From Pontimonas sp. (lineage in GTDB: Bacteria; Actinomycetota; Actinomycetes; Actinomycetales; Microbacteriaceae), in assembly GCA_021741925.1 (NCBI GenBank), contig JAIOWW010000057.1:1-7088 (forward strand): 7,088 bases of DNA, read 5' to 3'. Positions 6,401-7,088 of the stretch are shown piece after piece. How positions within the stretch are numbered: position 1 is the first letter of the stretch; every line of letters starts with the position of its first letter. A program made the translations under genes and the position numbers. The notes beneath the pieces were generated by a model, which saw nothing but the letters and a program-made list of their open reading frames with translations, searched no databases and had not been told where the DNA came from.

Positions 6401-7088
6401 TGAGCGCACCATCTCGGGCTCGCTTGACGACGTCTTCGTAGGCGACCAGGAAGTCGGCAAAACCCATGTGCTGGGCCCTTTTGATACCGGGGACAACAAG
6501 GCCGCGAGTGCCATCGGGTTTGGGCATATCAATTGCGATACCGAGGTTGATGTTCGCAGGGTGCACGGCGACAGGTTTACCCTCGACCTCGTCATAGAAG
6601 ACGTTTTGGCCGGGCAGCTCTTTGAGAGCTTTGATCATCGCCCACGCGATGAGGTGGGTGAAGGAGACCTTTCCACCGCGAGCGCGGCGCAGGTGGTTAT
6701 TGATGACGATGCGGTTGTCGATCATGAGCTTCGCCGGAACAGTGCGGACACTGGTTGCCGTGGGAACCGTCAAGCTTTGATCCATGTTGGCGGCCAGGGC
6801 CTTAGCCATGCCCTTCAGAGGGTTGACCTGGTCTGTGGGTGCTTCCTCAGCGCTGTCCTCCACCGGGGCAATGATGGTGGTGGGAGAGGTGGGAGCTTCT
6901 GCGGGAATCGGCTGCTCTTTGGGCGCAATCGATGTGGTCTTAGCGATAGGCGACGTCACCGGTGAGGGGTCATCGGCCATGGAGACGACGGGAGTGGTGG
7001 CGGGAGTGGTGGCGGGCAGAGCAACGCCTGCCTCGGCAGCCCGCGACTCAAAGAGTGGCCACCAGCTCTTTTCCACCAGCTGAGGGTC
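3468..7088 (-). CDS. kgd: Multifunctional 2-oxoglutarate dehydrogenase E1/E2 (2-oxoglutarate decarboxylase), 5'-truncated
   Basis: At least 1206 codons; the frame stays open to the right edge, where it reads DPQLVEKSWWPLFES. That is an internal part of the conserved Kgd/OdhA N-terminal segment (usual length about 1,220-1,260 aa), so the GTG at 7076 is probably not the start and only some tens of residues are missing. Residue numbers here count that Val as 1. Seen, in order: a Pro/Ala/Thr-rich linker (20-85); an E2-type acyltransferase domain (about 88-320) with the catalytic block TSTYDHRVIQG (291-301); the thiamine-diphosphate E1 domain with HRGRLNVLAN (522-531), HGDAAMAGQG (619-628) and NNQVGF (653-658); RRRGHNEGDDPSMTQP (719-734); and the transketolase-like C-terminal half with GQDSRRGTF (888-896), HGFEGQGPDHSSAR (993-1006) and QDEPENQGAW (1145-1154). 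No lipoyl domain is present, as known for this family. The enzyme converts 2-oxoglutarate in the TCA cycle; in relatives it is inhibited by the FHA protein GarA/OdhI, which is not in this window. Confidence 0.97.
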   Translation of the reverse strand, partial: DPQLVEKSWWPLFESRAAEAGVALPATTPATTPVVSMADDPSPVTSPIAKTTSIAPKEQPIPAEAPTSPTTIIAPVEDSAEEAPTDQVNPLKGMAKALAANMDQSLTVPTATSVRTVPAKLMIDNRIVINNHLRRARGGKVSFTHLIAWAMIKALKELPGQNVFYDEVEGKPVAVHPANINLGIAIDMPKPDGTRGLVVPGIKRAQHMGFADFLVAYEDVVKRARDGALTADDFSGNTISLTNPGGIGTEHSVPRLMRGQACIIGAGALEYPAEFQGSSKRTLADLGIGKTITLTSTYDHRVIQGAGSGEYLKKVHELLIGGDGFYEEIFASLRIPYMPIHWAEDIAVDTADHVNKTSRVQELINAFRVRGHLMADIDPLEYRQRSHPDLEIESHGLTFWDLDREFVTGGFGGRRTMLLREILGVLRDSYCRTIGIEYMHIQDPDQRRWFQETLEKPYEKPDHDAQLRILSKLNQAEAFETFLQTKYVGQKRFSLEGAESAVSMVDEILQAATEDGLDEVAIAMAHRGRLNVLANIAGKTYGQIFREFEGTQDVGSVQGSGDVKYHLGTEGVYTSPSGGQIPVYLAANPSHLEAVNGVLEGIVRAKQDRKEIGRYGVLPVLIHGDAAMAGQGVVLETLQMSQLRAYRTGGTMHVIVNNQVGFTTLPHDARTSIYASDVAKTIQAPIFHVNGDDPESVLRVAEIAFAYRQKFKADVVIDLVCYRRRGHNEGDDPSMTQPLMYNLIEAKRSVRTLYTEALIGRGDITTEELEAAQKDFHDRLEEAFQETHAVQTGAILVTPDDQGAIAGVDRPHSQRDEAAGEPETTGIDPAVLSLIGEAHNNQPPGFSVHPKLQPLLDKRREMAKSGDIDWGFGELIAMGSLLLEGTPVRLVGQDSRRGTFVQRHAVLHDRVNGQEWLPLMNMAENQARLWIYDSLLSEYAALAFEYGYSVERPDALVMWEAQFGDFVNGAQTVIDEFISSAEQKWGQRSSVVLLLPHGFEGQGPDHSSARIERFLQLAAEDNMIIARPSTPASYFHLLRRQAYARPRKPLVVFTPKAMLRLRGATSSTSDFTTGKFQPVLDDPSISAGSGVRRVLLVAGKIYYDLKSEIEKRGITDIALVRLEQYYPFPTADLQAIASKYSGAQFVWVQDEPENQGAWPFMVMEAQAAGLPALSVASRPRSASPATGSSKRSQVEAQLIIDRALSS
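6989..7012. repeat. Two-copy 12-base tandem repeat encoding PATT-PATT in the Kgd linker
   Basis: CGGGAGTGGTGG occurs twice in direct succession (6989-7000 and 7001-7012), and the start of a third copy (CGGG) follows. On the coding (minus) strand it gives the repeated Pro-Ala-Thr-Thr near residue 21 of the visible Kgd sequence, in the flexible linker between the N-terminal segment and the E2-like domain. In-frame slippage would change only linker length. Confidence 0.85.

Noticed and set aside
6141..6965. A 274-codon open frame on the plus strand, opposite kgd
   Set aside because: It is fully antisense to conserved E2-domain coding sequence, its product is a low-complexity Asp/Gly/Val-rich protein with no recognisable motif, and no ribosome binding site stands out. 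Long antisense frames are expected opposite GC-biased genes.

Overview
The window looks like a chromosomal core-gene segment from an actinobacterium. The best fit is a Microbacteriaceae-like lineage of moderate GC, judged by eye to be in the high 50s percent. The evidence is the RsrA-type redox anti-sigma factor, the actinobacteria-type EPSP synthase signature, and the fused E2-E1 2-oxoglutarate dehydrogenase/decarboxylase (Kgd/OdhA), an architecture known from actinobacteria. The genus is not resolved. There are no RNA genes, insertion sequences, CRISPR arrays, phage genes or other signs of recent transfer. The segment is almost fully coding; the only sizeable gap is 45 bases (2541-2585).

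Layout. Positions 1-2540 hold a minus-strand, probably co-transcribed run: aroA (1206-2540), then rsgA (166-1209, sharing an ATGA with aroA), then the first 46 codons of a hisN-like phosphatase (138 down to 1, continuing off the left edge). Positions 2586-3475 hold a divergent plus-strand pair: a SigR/SigH-type ECF sigma factor and its zinc-binding anti-sigma factor, coupled by a TGATG stop/start. Positions 3468-7088 hold kgd on the minus strand. It converges on the anti-sigma gene with an 8-base overlap and runs off the right edge, so its true N-terminus is outside the window.

How the genes work together. The sigma/anti-sigma pair should form the classical thiol-oxidative-stress switch: reduced, zinc-loaded anti-sigma holds the sigma factor, and disulfide formation releases it. 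The strongest regulatory signal is a GGGAAT-N18-GTTG element at 2519-2546. It matches the known SigR/SigH promoter consensus, is correctly placed for autoregulation of the sigma gene, and has its -35 element inside the first codons of the divergent aroA. The aroA-rsgA-hisN run serves aromatic amino-acid synthesis, ribosome assembly and histidine synthesis. Kgd serves the TCA cycle. No metabolic link between kgd and the switch is visible beyond adjacency.

I found no convincing undescribed system. The points most worth a second look are the sigma-autoregulatory promoter overlapping the aroA start, the two possible starts of the sigma factor, the palindromic CTAGCTAG that supplies both stop codons of the convergent anti-sigma and kgd genes, and the 5' truncation of kgd, where the first apparent start (GTG) is probably an internal valine.
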